Below, in pieces: positions 9,654 to 17,810 of a DNA stretch of 64,000 bases. Numbering within the stretch: position 1 is the first letter of the stretch; every line of letters starts with the position of its first letter. The notes below the pieces were generated by a model, which made no database searches, was not told the origin of the DNA, and worked only from the letters and a program-made list of their open reading frames with translations. This DNA is from Gordonia oryzae (GTDB lineage: Bacteria > Actinomycetota > Actinomycetes > Mycobacteriales > Mycobacteriaceae): contig NZ_RKMH01000003.1 in NCBI RefSeq assembly GCF_003797185.1, positions 124,001-188,000 of the forward strand, read 5' to 3'. The position numbers were made by a program, and so were the translations under genes.

Positions 9654-10171
9654 CGCGGCTGTCCATCGCCGTCGAGGGTTGCCTGGCCGCCGAGGGTTGC
9701 CTGGCCGCCGAGGGTTGCCCGGCCGTCGAGGGTTCCGGCGGCGAGGTCGTCGGGCCCGAATGCGTACGGCAACAACTCGGCGAGCCGCAGGGGCCCGTCT
9801 GCATGATCGACGAGCAGATCCGGCCCACCGAACTCCCAGAGCACCTGTCGGCACCGTCCACACGGCATGAGCACCACCCCACGCGGATCGCACACGCTCA
9901 CCGCACGCAGTCGTGATCGGCCCGAGCCGATCAGTGCCGACACCAACGAGACCTCGGCGCAGACACCGAGTCCGTATGAGACATTTTCCACATTGCCACC
10001 GGCCACCAGATCACCCTCGGCGGTGAACCCGGCCGCACCGACGGGGAACCGAGAGTAGGGCGCATAGGCGCGGTCAATCATCTCATTCGCCTTGTGGCGC
10101 AACATCTTCCAGTCAATTTCAGCAGACAGGGCAAACTCCCGGTGAGCAGTGCGGCGCCGAATGACACCCAT
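9650..10171 (-). CDS. cdd: cytidine deaminase with repeat-bearing C-terminal tail
   Basis: Deaminates cytidine and deoxycytidine to (deoxy)uridine. The catalytic centre is visible as NVENVSYGLGVCAEVSL (zinc Cys and proton-shuttle Glu) and MPCGRCRQVLWE (two zinc Cys). The conserved body begins near IDWKMLRHKANEMIDRAYAPYSRFPVGAA. Upstream start choices are ATG 10171 (used here, 173 residues), a TTG at 10201 that would overlap a possible iron box, and a CTG (GGGAG 6 bases upstream) just before the conserved body. Family members are about 130 residues. The extra length lies mainly in the C-terminal tail, whose ATLGGQ units come from an 18-bp tandem repeat at 9668-9737. The stop overlaps the deoA start. 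Confidence 0.9.
   Translation of the reverse strand: MGVIRRRTAHREFALSAEIDWKMLRHKANEMIDRAYAPYSRFPVGAAGFTAEGDLVAGGNVENVSYGLGVCAEVSLVSALIGSGRSRLRAVSVCDPRGVVLMPCGRCRQVLWEFGGPDLLVDHADGPLRLAELLPYAFGPDDLAAGTLDGRATLGGQATLGGQATLDGDGQPR
9668..9737. repeat. 18-bp tandem repeat in the cdd 3' end
   Basis: Nearly four copies of an 18-bp unit (GCCGCCGAGGGTTGCCTG and one- to two-base variants) begin at 9668, 9686, 9704 and 9722. On the minus strand each full copy adds six in-frame residues (ATLGGQ-like) to the tail of cytidine deaminase. The unit length is a multiple of three, so copy-number change would not shift the frame or disturb the ATGA coupling to deoA. Confidence 0.9.
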
Positions 10172-10188
10172 CGGCACGCCGTCGTAGT

Positions 10189-10207
10189 AGTGGTAAGGCA
10201 AACCTAA
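10189..10207. promoter_or_regulatory. putative IdeR/DtxR iron box between cdd and sdhC
   Basis: AGTGGTAAGGCAAACCTAA matches 15 of 19 positions of the actinobacterial iron-box consensus TWAGGTWAGSCTWACCTWA, including an intact right half. It lies 18 bp before the chosen cdd start and about 150 bp upstream of sdhC, so it could act on either divergent transcript. Binding is not shown; the match could be chance at this stringency. Confidence 0.45.
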
Positions 10208-10355
10208 GTCGGAATCTCTTGTCGCCCAAATCTGTTCGGGCAGTTTTCGACCGCCCTCAGCATAGGTTTAGAGTCTGTTGCATGGGTCCGTGGTGGAGCC
10301 TGAAGATGCAGGCTCCCGCCAGAGTCCATCGACGATGTTGGAGGCCAATTTCGCA

Positions 10356-10763
10356 ATGAGCACCCCGACCGACACCGCACCCGACCCGGTGCGCAAGCGA
10401 TCTCTGTACCGAGGCGACCCCGGGATGTGGTCGTGGGTGCTTCACCGGATCACTGGTGTCACCATCTTCTTCTTCCTGTTCGTCCACGTGCTGGATACCG
10501 CGGTCATCCGGATCGATCCGAACAAGTACTCCGAGATCATCGAGACCTACAAGACGCCGATCATCGGCCTCATGGAGATCGGTCTCGTCGCCTGCGTGCT
10601 CTACCACGCTCTCAACGGCGTGCGCATCATCCTGGTCGACTTCTGGTCGAAGGGCGCCAAGTACCAGCGGCAGATGCTGTGGACGATCCTCACGGTGTTC
10701 GTGATCGTCTTCGCCGCCGCCGCCGTGCGGCTCCTGCAGATTCTCATCGAGCACTCGTTCTAG
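10356..10763 (+). CDS. sdhC: succinate dehydrogenase cytochrome b556 subunit
   Basis: Membrane-anchor subunit of succinate:menaquinone oxidoreductase (complex II), 135 residues. It shows the RSLYRGDPGMWSWVLHRITG segment, three hydrophobic spans (about 28-50, 68-90 and 108-130) and YHALNG, the usual heme-ligand His region of SdhC. ATG 10356 is chosen because GGAGG (10340-10344) precedes it and the conserved body follows soon after; ATG 10335 would add seven residues. First gene of sdhCDAB. The 5' region from 10202 contains only promoter-like DNA and the possible iron box. Confidence 0.95.
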   Translation: MSTPTDTAPDPVRKRSLYRGDPGMWSWVLHRITGVTIFFFLFVHVLDTAVIRIDPNKYSEIIETYKTPIIGLMEIGLVACVLYHALNGVRIILVDFWSKGAKYQRQMLWTILTVFVIVFAAAAVRLLQILIEHSF

Positions 10764-10775
10764 GAGAGATCACCG

Positions 10776-11228
10776 ATGACCGCATCCTCCCCACACCTGG
10801 CCAAGACGCTCGGAACCGACTACGACCGGCCGGCCAGTCTCGACAATCCGCGCGCCCCGCGTGCCCGTAAGGGCGGCAACTTCGAGAAGTACGCGTGGCT
10901 GTTCATGCGCTTCTCCGGTCTGGCGCTGATCATTCTGACCATCGGGCACATGTTCATCATGTTGGCCTGGGACAACGGTGTGCATCGCATCGACGCCCCC
11001 TTTGTGGCGGCGCGATGGAAGGAGCCGTTCTGGCAGATCTGGGACCTGACGATGCTGTGGCTGGCCCAGTTGCACGGTGGTAACGGTGTGCGCACCGTCA
11101 TCGCCGACTATTCGCGCAAGGACTCCACCCGGTTCTGGCTCAACGTGCTGCTCGGGATCTCGATGATCCTCGTGCTGGTACTCGGTACCTACGCGCTTCT
11201 GACCTTTGACGTCACCAGCGTCAACTGA
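10776..11228 (+). CDS. sdhD: succinate dehydrogenase hydrophobic membrane anchor subunit
   Basis: Second membrane anchor of complex II, 150 residues. A hydrophilic N-terminus (about 1-38) rich in Arg/Pro is followed by three hydrophobic spans; the first includes RFSGLALIILTIGHMFIML, whose His is a likely heme or quinone-site residue. The start at ATG 10776 has GGAGAGA 8 bases upstream, 12 bp after the sdhC stop. Together with SdhC it should form the quinone-reducing, heme-bearing membrane domain. Confidence 0.93.
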   Translation: MTASSPHLAKTLGTDYDRPASLDNPRAPRARKGGNFEKYAWLFMRFSGLALIILTIGHMFIMLAWDNGVHRIDAPFVAARWKEPFWQIWDLTMLWLAQLHGGNGVRTVIADYSRKDSTRFWLNVLLGISMILVLVLGTYALLTFDVTSVN

Positions 11229-11287
11229 CGCCACGGACTCTCGTCTCTGACGCCCCGCCCTCGTCGACTCCAGGAGATTCGAAACAC

Positions 11288-13042
11288 ATGCAGGAACACC
11301 GCTACGACGTCCTGATCGTCGGCGCCGGCGGCGCCGGGATGCGCGCGGCGATCGAGGCCGCCCCCCGCGCCCGCACCGCAGTACTGACCAAGCTCTACCC
11401 CACCCGCAGCCACACCGGCGCGGCTCAGGGCGGGATGTGTGCCGCCCTGGCCAACGTCGAGGAAGACAACTGGGAGTGGCACACCTTTGACACCGTCAAG
11501 GGTGGCGACTACATCGTCGACCAGGACGCCGCTGAGATCATGGCCAAGGAGGCCATCGACGCGGTGCTCGATCTGGAGAAGATGGGTCTGCCGTTCAACC
11601 GCACCCCCGAGGGCCGCATCGATCAGCGGCGTTTCGGTGGTCACACCCGCGATCACGGGAAGGCACCGGTCCGGCGTGCGTGTTACGCCGCCGACCGCAC
11701 CGGCCACATGATCCTGCAGACCCTGTACCAGAACTGCGTCAAGCACGACGTCGAGTTCTTCAATGAGTACTACGCGCTCGATCTCTGCCTCACCGAGAAC
11801 GAGGCCGGCGAGCCCGTCGCCACCGGCATCGTCGCCTATGAGCTCGCCACCGGTGAACTCCACGTCTTCCACGCCAAGTCGATCATCTTCGCCACCGGCG
11901 GTTCGGGTCGTATGTACAAGACCACCTCCAACGCCCACACCCTCACCGGTGACGGCATGGGCATCGTGTTCCGCAAGGGACTTCCGTTGGAGGACATGGA
12001 GTTCCATCAGTTCCATCCAACCGGTCTGGCCGGTCTGGGCATCCTCATCTCCGAGGCGGTCCGTGGCGAGGGCGGCATCCTGCGCAACGTGGACGGTGAA
12101 CGCTTCATGGAGCGCTACGCCCCCACCATCAAGGACCTCGCGCCCCGCGACATCGTCGCGCGCTCGATGGTTCTCGAGGTCCTCGAGGGCCGGGGCGCCG
12201 GCCCGAACAAGGACTACGTCTACATCGACGTGACCCACCTCGGCGAAGACGTCCTCAACGAGAAGCTTCCCGACATCACCGAGTTCGCCCGCACCTACCT
12301 CGGCGTCGACCCGGTGACCGAATGGGTGCCGGTGTTCCCGACCTGCCACTATGTGATGGGTGGCATCCCGACCACCATCGAGGGTCAGGTCCTGCGCAAC
12401 GCGACCGATGTGGTCCATGGCCTCTACGCCGCCGGCGAGTGCGCGTGCGTGTCGGTGCATGGCGCCAACCGCCTGGGCACCAACTCGCTGCTCGACATCA
12501 ACGTCTTCGGTCGCCGGGCCGGGATCGCCGCCGCGGAATACGCCAACTCCGCCGAGTTCACCGAGCTGCCGGAGAACCCGACCGCGATGGTCGACGCGTG
12601 GCTCGAGACGATCCTGTCCGAGCATGGACACGAGCGGGTCGCCGACATCCGGACCGAGTTGCAGGCCTCGATGGACGCCAATGCGTCGGTGTTCCGCACC
12701 GAGGAGACCCTCAAGCAGGCGCTCACCGACATCCATGCGCTCAAGGAGCGCTACGCCCACATCCGTGTGCACGACAAGGGCAAGCGGTTCAACTCCGATC
12801 TGCTCGAGGCCATCGAACTCGGCTTCCTGTTGGAGATGGCCGAGGTCACCGTCGTCGGCGCACTGAACCGCAAGGAGTCGCGCGGCGGCCACGCCCGCGA
12901 GGACTATCCCAACCGCGACGACGTCAACTACATGCGCCACACGATGGCCTACAAGAAGGGTGACGATCTGCTCAGCGACATCGAGCTGGATTGGAAGCCC
13001 GTCATCCAGACCCGCTACGAGCCGATGGAGCGTAAGTACTGA
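11288..13042 (+). CDS. sdhA: succinate dehydrogenase flavoprotein subunit
   Basis: Catalytic flavoprotein of complex II (584 residues) that oxidises succinate to fumarate and passes electrons to SdhB. The dinucleotide-binding motif is VGAGGAGMRAA (about 12-22). The FAD-attachment His is in TRSHTGAAQGGMCAAL, the substrate-site segment is HQFHPTGL, and the C-terminal active-site motif reads HGANRLGTNSLLD. The length is normal for the family. AGGAGA lies 10 bases before ATG 11288, after a 59-bp gap from sdhD. The stop shares one base with the sdhB start. Confidence 0.97.
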   Translation: MQEHRYDVLIVGAGGAGMRAAIEAAPRARTAVLTKLYPTRSHTGAAQGGMCAALANVEEDNWEWHTFDTVKGGDYIVDQDAAEIMAKEAIDAVLDLEKMGLPFNRTPEGRIDQRRFGGHTRDHGKAPVRRACYAADRTGHMILQTLYQNCVKHDVEFFNEYYALDLCLTENEAGEPVATGIVAYELATGELHVFHAKSIIFATGGSGRMYKTTSNAHTLTGDGMGIVFRKGLPLEDMEFHQFHPTGLAGLGILISEAVRGEGGILRNVDGERFMERYAPTIKDLAPRDIVARSMVLEVLEGRGAGPNKDYVYIDVTHLGEDVLNEKLPDITEFARTYLGVDPVTEWVPVFPTCHYVMGGIPTTIEGQVLRNATDVVHGLYAAGECACVSVHGANRLGTNSLLDINVFGRRAGIAAAEYANSAEFTELPENPTAMVDAWLETILSEHGHERVADIRTELQASMDANASVFRTEETLKQALTDIHALKERYAHIRVHDKGKRFNSDLLEAIELGFLLEMAEVTVVGALNRKESRGGHAREDYPNRDDVNYMRHTMAYKKGDDLLSDIELDWKPVIQTRYEPMERKY

Positions 13043-13830
13043 TGACAGTGACCATGGAGAATCCGGCTCCCTCGTCCGACGACCCGCCATTGCCCGCGGT
13101 TCCGGACGAGGCGACGATGGTGACGCTCAAGATCTACCGATTCAACCCGGAGAACCCGGACGCGCAGGGTTTCGAGAGTTTCCGCGTCCCGGCACTGCCG
13201 ACCGACCGCCTGCTGAACCTGTTGCTCTACGTCAAGGGCTACCTCGACGGCACGCTCACCTTCCGGCGCAGTTGTGCCCACGGGGTGTGCGGGTCGGACG
13301 CCATGCGCATCAACGGCGTGAACCGGCTCGCCTGCAAGCTGCTGATGAAGGATCTGCTCCCGAAAGACAAGAACAAGGAGATCACCATCACCATCGAGCC
13401 CATCAAGGGGCTTCCGGTGGAGAAAGATCTCGTGGTCAACATGGAGCCGTTCTTCGACGCCTACCGGGCGATCAAGCCGTTCCTGATCACCAGTGGCAAC
13501 GAGCCGACCCGCGAGCGCATCCAGTCCGCGGCAGACCGCGCCCGTTTCGACGACACCACCAAGTGCATCCTGTGCGCGTGCTGCACCACCAGCTGCCCGG
13601 TGTTCTGGAACGAAGGCAGCTATTACGGACCGGCAGCCATCGTCAACGCACACCGCTTCATCTTCGACAGTCGTGACGAGGGCGCCGTCGAGCGTCTCGA
13701 CATCCTCAACGACGTCGACGGCGTGTGGCGCTGCCGCACCACCTTCAACTGCACCGACGCCTGCCCGCGTGGCATCCAGGTCACCCAGGCGATCCAGGAG
13801 GTCAAGCGCGCACTCATGTTCTCGCGCTGA
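13042..13830 (+). CDS. sdhB: succinate dehydrogenase iron-sulfur subunit
   Basis: Electron-transfer subunit of complex II, 262 residues. The [2Fe-2S] centre cysteines are in RRSCAHGVCGSDAM and NRLACKLL; the [4Fe-4S] and [3Fe-4S] clusters are held by KCILCACCTTSCPVF and CTDACPRGIQ. ATG 13042 overlaps the last base of the sdhA stop (TGATG), giving coupled translation. The operon ends shortly after at a strong hairpin (13886-13923). Confidence 0.97.
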   Translation: MTVTMENPAPSSDDPPLPAVPDEATMVTLKIYRFNPENPDAQGFESFRVPALPTDRLLNLLLYVKGYLDGTLTFRRSCAHGVCGSDAMRINGVNRLACKLLMKDLLPKDKNKEITITIEPIKGLPVEKDLVVNMEPFFDAYRAIKPFLITSGNEPTRERIQSAADRARFDDTTKCILCACCTTSCPVFWNEGSYYGPAAIVNAHRFIFDSRDEGAVERLDILNDVDGVWRCRTTFNCTDACPRGIQVTQAIQEVKRALMFSR

Positions 13831-13885
13831 CCCTTTCGCAGCTGACCGTTTCGCAGCGGGACACCAGCCACCTCTCTGCAGCCCC

Positions 13886-13923
13886 GATTCAGGCCCGCAC
13901 CGATTTCGGTGCGGGCCTGAATC
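13886..13923 (+). terminator. perfect 18-bp hairpin ending the sdh operon
   Basis: Arms 13886-13903 and 13906-13923 are exact reverse complements (GATTCAGGCCCGCACCGA and its complement) separated by two T residues. It lies 56 bp after the sdhB stop. No U-tract follows, which is common for actinobacterial terminators. It is the strongest simple hairpin I found in the window. Confidence 0.8.
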
Positions 13924-14116
13924 GTCGGACGGGGCCGGTGTGCCGGCACAGTCGACGAGCCGGTACGCCGGTACAGTGTCGACGGCGACGCAACCTCGAT
14001 CGCGAGCGTCGGCGGCCTGTGCGAGTGTGGTCTCGGCGATGCCGATCTGGGCGCCGCTTGACGAGAACCATAGGCCCCCCCGGAACCGATCGGGCACCCG
14101 CTGCGTCCAATCGGTC

Positions 14117-14560
14117 ATGACTCACCTGAACACCCGCCCACATCCCTTCGTCCTGCTCGTCCTCGCCGCCGTATCGACCGGGCTCCTCACCGCGGGTCTC
14201 ACCCCGCCGCCGGTGGCGGCATCGACCGATCTCACGAATCCGTCTGCGCCCCAATCTCCTTCGCTACTCCAGACCATCACGATCGCCTCCGACGAGGAGG
14301 TGAACGAGCAGTTGCTCTGGTACAACGCAAACGGCCGCCCCCGACATCAGTTCGAGGTGCGGCTCACCGAGCACAACGCACAGGACGGCCGATGGACCGG
14401 GTCGCTGGCCCTGACCCCCACCGACGACCGGCGGGACACCCACCGTGTCGTGTTCATCTCCGGCGGCGAAGTCGCACACTGCACCGTCACCTCGGGCACG
14501 CGCACGGTGGCGACCGGCGACGCCGAAGGGCCCGCGGCGATGGCGGTATGCCAGTGGTGA
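14117..14560 (+). CDS. small secreted protein, function unknown
   Basis: Protein of 147 residues with a signal peptide: a charged N-terminus, a hydrophobic core (about 11-28, FVLLVLAAVSTGLLTAGL) and a likely cleavage site at PVAAS near residue 37. The mature part is about 110 residues with two cysteines (in VAHCTVTSG and at the extreme C-terminus, AVCQW), probably forming one disulfide. No catalytic motif is visible. The start has no obvious ribosome site. The gene stands alone between the sdh terminator and the permease operon. The upstream 200 bp holds no other gene I can support. Confidence 0.65.
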   Translation: MTHLNTRPHPFVLLVLAAVSTGLLTAGLTPPPVAASTDLTNPSAPQSPSLLQTITIASDEEVNEQLLWYNANGRPRHQFEVRLTEHNAQDGRWTGSLALTPTDDRRDTHRVVFISGGEVAHCTVTSGTRTVATGDAEGPAAMAVCQW

Positions 14561-14592
14561 AAACACGGACAGACACCGAGTTGAAGACGGAT

Positions 14593-14609
14593 TCCACAAC
14601 AATTGTGGA
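14593..14609. promoter_or_regulatory. perfect 7-bp-arm palindrome upstream of permease
   Basis: TCCACAACAATTGTGGA: seven-base arms around CAA, in an AT-richer stretch 73 bp before the permease start. The geometry is that of a dimeric repressor operator (about 17 bp). It is a candidate site for the Lrp/AsnC-type regulator encoded at 21553 or for an unlinked regulator; nothing in the window decides which. Confidence 0.45.
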
Positions 14610-14622
14610 CTGTTGTCACTAA

Positions 14623-14654
14623 TTCCGTCATCGCGCTGCACACTGATGACGGAA
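14623..14654. promoter_or_regulatory. 10-bp inverted repeat just upstream of permease
   Basis: TTCCGTCATC (14623-14632) and GATGACGGAA (14645-14654) are exact reverse complements around a 12-base loop, ending 27 bp before the permease ATG. It could be a terminator for the secreted-protein gene, an operator, or a leader hairpin of the permease transcript. Only the symmetry is seen. Confidence 0.45.
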
Positions 14655-14681
14655 ACCCTACTCTGTCTCCAGCACACTGAC

Positions 14682-16202
14682 ATGAGTGGGAGCAGGACAT
14701 TGACCGAAAGCGTTCACGCCGAGATTCAGGGCGACAAGGGTTTACGAGCCGGTTCCATCGGCCTCGTCGGCAATGTGATCATCGGGCTGTCGGCGGTCGC
14801 GCCGGCCTACAGCCTGGCGGCCACATTGGGGTACGTGGTGGCTGCGGTCCACAGCAAGGCGCCGGCGATGTTCGTCCTCGCCTTCATCCCGATGCTGCTG
14901 GTGGCGTTCGCCTACCGCGAGCTATCGAAGGACACCCCGGACTGCGGAACCACCTTCACCTGGGGAACCAAGGCGTTCGGCCCGTGGGTCGGCTGGATCG
15001 GCGGGTGGGGGCTGGCCGTATCGGCCATCATCGTGCTGGCCAACGTCGCCGAGATCGCCGCGGTATATCTCCTCAAGTTCCTCGGCCTGGAGAGCCTGGC
15101 CGACACCTTGTGGGTCAAGGTGCTGCTCGGTTGTGTCTTCATCGCTGGGATGACCTGGGTGAGTATTCGGGGCATCGTCATCAGCGAGCGATTGCTCTCG
15201 GCCCTGATGTTCATCCAGTTCGGCGTCCTGATCCTCGCGAGCGTCATCGCGCTGGTCAAGGTCGGTACGGGGCATGCCGGCCCGCAGGCGATCTCACCGG
15301 AGTGGAGCTGGCTGTGGCCGAGCGGACTGAGCCAGTCCGAGATCGCGGCAGCGGTGATCCTATGTATCTTCATCTACTGGGGTTGGGATGCCTGCCTGGC
15401 CGTCGGTGAGGAGACCAAGGATCCGGAGAAGACGCCCGGCCGGGCCGCGGTGATCACCTGCCTGATCCTTGTTGCCACCTATGTACTCGTGGCCTATGCC
15501 GTCCAGGCTTTCGCCGGTTTCGGCGACACCGGCATCGGACTCAACAACCCCGAGAACACCGACGACGTGCTGACCATTCTCGGCAAACCGGTGGCCGGCG
15601 GGATCCTCGCCGCCGCCCTGCTTCTGACGGTCAGCGTCTCGGCCATCTCCTCGACCCAGTCGACGATTCTGCCGACCGCCCGGGGCAGCCTGTCCATGGC
15701 GGTGTACAAGGCGATCCCGGATCGCTTCGCGAAGATCCACCCCCGCTACATGACGCCCGCGTTCGGCACCGCGGTGATGGGTGTTTCGGCGTTGGCCTTC
15801 TACCTCGTCCTGTCAATAGCGAGCCAGAACACGCTGGCCGACTCGATCGCCTCGCTCGGTCTGGCGGTGGCCTTCTACTACGGGATCACCGCGTATTCAT
15901 CGTTCTGGTACTTCCGACGGACGCTGTTCTCCTCCGCCCGCAACTTCTTCATGCGTGGTCTGTTCCCACTCCTCGGTGGCCTCGCAATGACATGGGCGTT
16001 CTTCAAGAGCGCCATCGACATGTTCAACCCGGACTACGGCGCCACCTCGGTCGGTCCGGTCGGCGGCGTGTTCATCCTCGGCGTCGGCATGCTGGTCCTC
16101 GGCATCCCGCTCATGTTGGCCTGCTTCGCCCACCGCCGAGAGTTCTTCCAGGGCAAGACACTGACCGCCACGACCGAAGTAAAGGTTCCCGATGTCTACT
16201 GA
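14682..16202 (+). CDS. APC-family amino acid/polyamine permease
   Basis: Integral membrane transporter of 506 residues with about twelve to fourteen hydrophobic spans. It has the APC-type N-terminal helix (GSIGLVGNVIIGLSAVAPAYSLAATLGYV) and a GTTFTWGTKAFGPWVGWIGGW segment typical of amino acid/polyamine/organocation carriers. It is the first gene of a three-gene run with a universal stress protein and an amidotransferase-like protein. Neighbouring catabolic genes suggest an amine, polyamine or amino acid substrate. The start at ATG 14682 precedes the first conserved helix by about 25 residues. Its last 11 bases overlap the next gene. Confidence 0.88.
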   Translation: MSGSRTLTESVHAEIQGDKGLRAGSIGLVGNVIIGLSAVAPAYSLAATLGYVVAAVHSKAPAMFVLAFIPMLLVAFAYRELSKDTPDCGTTFTWGTKAFGPWVGWIGGWGLAVSAIIVLANVAEIAAVYLLKFLGLESLADTLWVKVLLGCVFIAGMTWVSIRGIVISERLLSALMFIQFGVLILASVIALVKVGTGHAGPQAISPEWSWLWPSGLSQSEIAAAVILCIFIYWGWDACLAVGEETKDPEKTPGRAAVITCLILVATYVLVAYAVQAFAGFGDTGIGLNNPENTDDVLTILGKPVAGGILAAALLLTVSVSAISSTQSTILPTARGSLSMAVYKAIPDRFAKIHPRYMTPAFGTAVMGVSALAFYLVLSIASQNTLADSIASLGLAVAFYYGITAYSSFWYFRRTLFSSARNFFMRGLFPLLGGLAMTWAFFKSAIDMFNPDYGATSVGPVGGVFILGVGMLVLGIPLMLACFAHRREFFQGKTLTATTEVKVPDVY

Positions 16203-17094
16203 TTCCCCGGCACGCCCGAGACTAACCGTCGGCTATCTCGCCACACCGTCGGGCGACGACGGTATCGCACTCGCGGTCGCGATCGCCCGGAAGACCGGTG
16301 CGGCCATCGATCTCGTGTGCGTGGTGCACCCCGTCCCCTACGACGGGCATCCCGGCGTCGAGCAGTATCAGGCTCGACTGGAAAACCAGGCCTCTGCGTG
16401 GCTGGCCGCCGGCGCCGCACGTATTCCCGACGACATCGAGACACGCACAGTGGTGGTGGTCGACGAGTCGTTCACCGACGGCCTCATCGGTCTGGCCCAG
16501 CAGGCCGACGCCGAGATGATCGTGGTCGGCGGTACCGGGGACGGGCTGATCAGCCGGCATACGCTGGGTACGGTCAGCACCGAATTGCTGCACTCGGCAC
16601 CGCTGCCGGTGGCGCTGGCCCCGCGCGGGTACGCCGACCGGACCGAGGTCGCCCTCGACATGATCACCGTTGCGGTGCCGGTCAAGCCCACCACCAGTAA
16701 TCCCCTGCCGTTCTCGCTGACATTCGCTGAACAAGCGCACCTGGATCTGCGTCTGGTCTCCCTGGTATCGCTGGAGTCGCCTTTCGACGACGATGTCTCG
16801 CGCAGCGCGCGCGCACGCCGCGTCGAGGTGGTCCGGGATCTGCTGGAGAAGACGCGAGCCACCGTCAACTCCGACCTCGACATCGAGGTGCTCGTCGCCG
16901 ACGGACCCACGCTCGACGAGGCCCTCGACAATCTGCGGTGGGATGACAACGATCTCGTGGCGGTCGGCTCGGGTCACCTCGGCGCCGAGAACCGGGTGTT
17001 CCTGGGCAGTACCGCGGCCCGCATCCTGCGCTGGACGACGGCACCGGTGCTCGTGGTCCCGCGCTCGGGTGACCCCGCATCCCCACCGTCATGA
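16192..17094 (+). CDS. tandem-domain universal stress protein
   Basis: Protein of 300 residues with two Usp domains. Domain 1 (about 8-145) ends in MIVVGGTGDGLISRHTLGTVSTELLHSAPLPVALAPRG. Domain 2 (about 155-297) ends in LVAVGSGHLGAENRVFLGSTAARILRWTTAPVLVVPR. Both carry the G-x2-G-x9-G-S/T-like ATP-binding geometry, less canonical in domain 1. Start ATG 16192 lies inside the permease stop region, and its stop overlaps the next start (ATGA). Permease-Usp pairs suggest that Usp may modulate transport, but that is inference. Confidence 0.88.
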   Translation: MSTDSPARPRLTVGYLATPSGDDGIALAVAIARKTGAAIDLVCVVHPVPYDGHPGVEQYQARLENQASAWLAAGAARIPDDIETRTVVVVDESFTDGLIGLAQQADAEMIVVGGTGDGLISRHTLGTVSTELLHSAPLPVALAPRGYADRTEVALDMITVAVPVKPTTSNPLPFSLTFAEQAHLDLRLVSLVSLESPFDDDVSRSARARRVEVVRDLLEKTRATVNSDLDIEVLVADGPTLDEALDNLRWDDNDLVAVGSGHLGAENRVFLGSTAARILRWTTAPVLVVPRSGDPASPPS

Positions 17095-17810
17095 CCCGTC
17101 CGACGATTCTCGAACTGCGCCATGCTGAATGCGAATCGTCGGGCACCTACGGCACAGGACTGGCCGGCCTCGCCGACGTCCGTACCATTCGCACTTGGCG
17201 AGAGAATCTGCCGACCGATCCCCGGGACTTCGCCGGCATCCTCGTGATGGGCGGGCCGATGGGCGCCAACGACGGCGCCACCCTGCCGTGGATCGACACC
17301 GAGATCGCATTCCTCACCGCGGCGGTGGCCGCCGACGTCCCGATCTGGGGTGTCTGCCTCGGATCACAGCTACTTGCCCGCGCGCTGGGAGCGCGCGTGT
17401 TCACCGGCCCGGCCGGCGAGATCGGCGTCGCTGAGGTGACGCTCACCGATGACGCTCGCACCGACGCGGTGTTCTCGGCGGTCACCGAATCGACGTTCCC
17501 GGCGATGCACTGGCATTACGACACGTTCACACTCCCCGATCGGGCGACCCGACTGGCCGGCTCGCAACGATACGAGAATCAGCTGTTCTGCCACGGACGG
17601 AATTACGGGGTGCAATTCCACCTCGAGGTCGACACCGATCTGCTGCGCGCATGGCTCGACGTCGAGCACTACCGCGGTGAACTCGTCTCCGCCCTCGGCC
17701 CCGGTGCACCGAGGTCCGTCGCCGCGGATGTCGCTGCCGCAGAAACGATTACCGCGCCACTCGCAGCAACGCTCATCCGCCGCTGGTTCGACGCCGTCGT
17801 CATCGGATAA
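17091..17810 (+). CDS. class I glutamine amidotransferase-like protein
   Basis: GMP-synthase-type amidotransferase fold without a synthetase domain, 239 residues. The triad is visible: nucleophile Cys in IWGVCLGSQLLARALG (about residue 88) and His-x-Glu in GVQFHLEVD (about 171-176); HWHYDTF matches the conserved oxyanion-side region. Such stand-alone proteins include gamma-glutamyl hydrolases of amine catabolism as well as amidotransferases with unknown partners. The cluster context (amine oxidase, aminoaldehyde dehydrogenase, aminotransferase) makes a role in glutamylated amine turnover possible, but no glutamylpolyamine synthetase is present. It begins at ATG 17091 overlapping the Usp stop. 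Confidence 0.8.
   Translation: MTRPTILELRHAECESSGTYGTGLAGLADVRTIRTWRENLPTDPRDFAGILVMGGPMGANDGATLPWIDTEIAFLTAAVAADVPIWGVCLGSQLLARALGARVFTGPAGEIGVAEVTLTDDARTDAVFSAVTESTFPAMHWHYDTFTLPDRATRLAGSQRYENQLFCHGRNYGVQFHLEVDTDLLRAWLDVEHYRGELVSALGPGAPRSVAADVAAAETITAPLAATLIRRWFDAVVIG

Noticed and set aside
10172-10201. TTG start of cdd at 10201
   Set aside because: It would place the start codon inside the possible iron box and add ten non-conserved residues.
11189-13090. Long minus-strand open frame (over 600 codons) opposite sdhA
   Set aside because: Typical antisense shadow of a high-GC gene; sdhA on the plus strand has all family motifs.
13015-14118. Minus-strand open frame spanning sdhB and the region before the secreted protein gene
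   Set aside because: Mostly antisense to sdhB and crosses the terminator hairpin; no recognisable domain.
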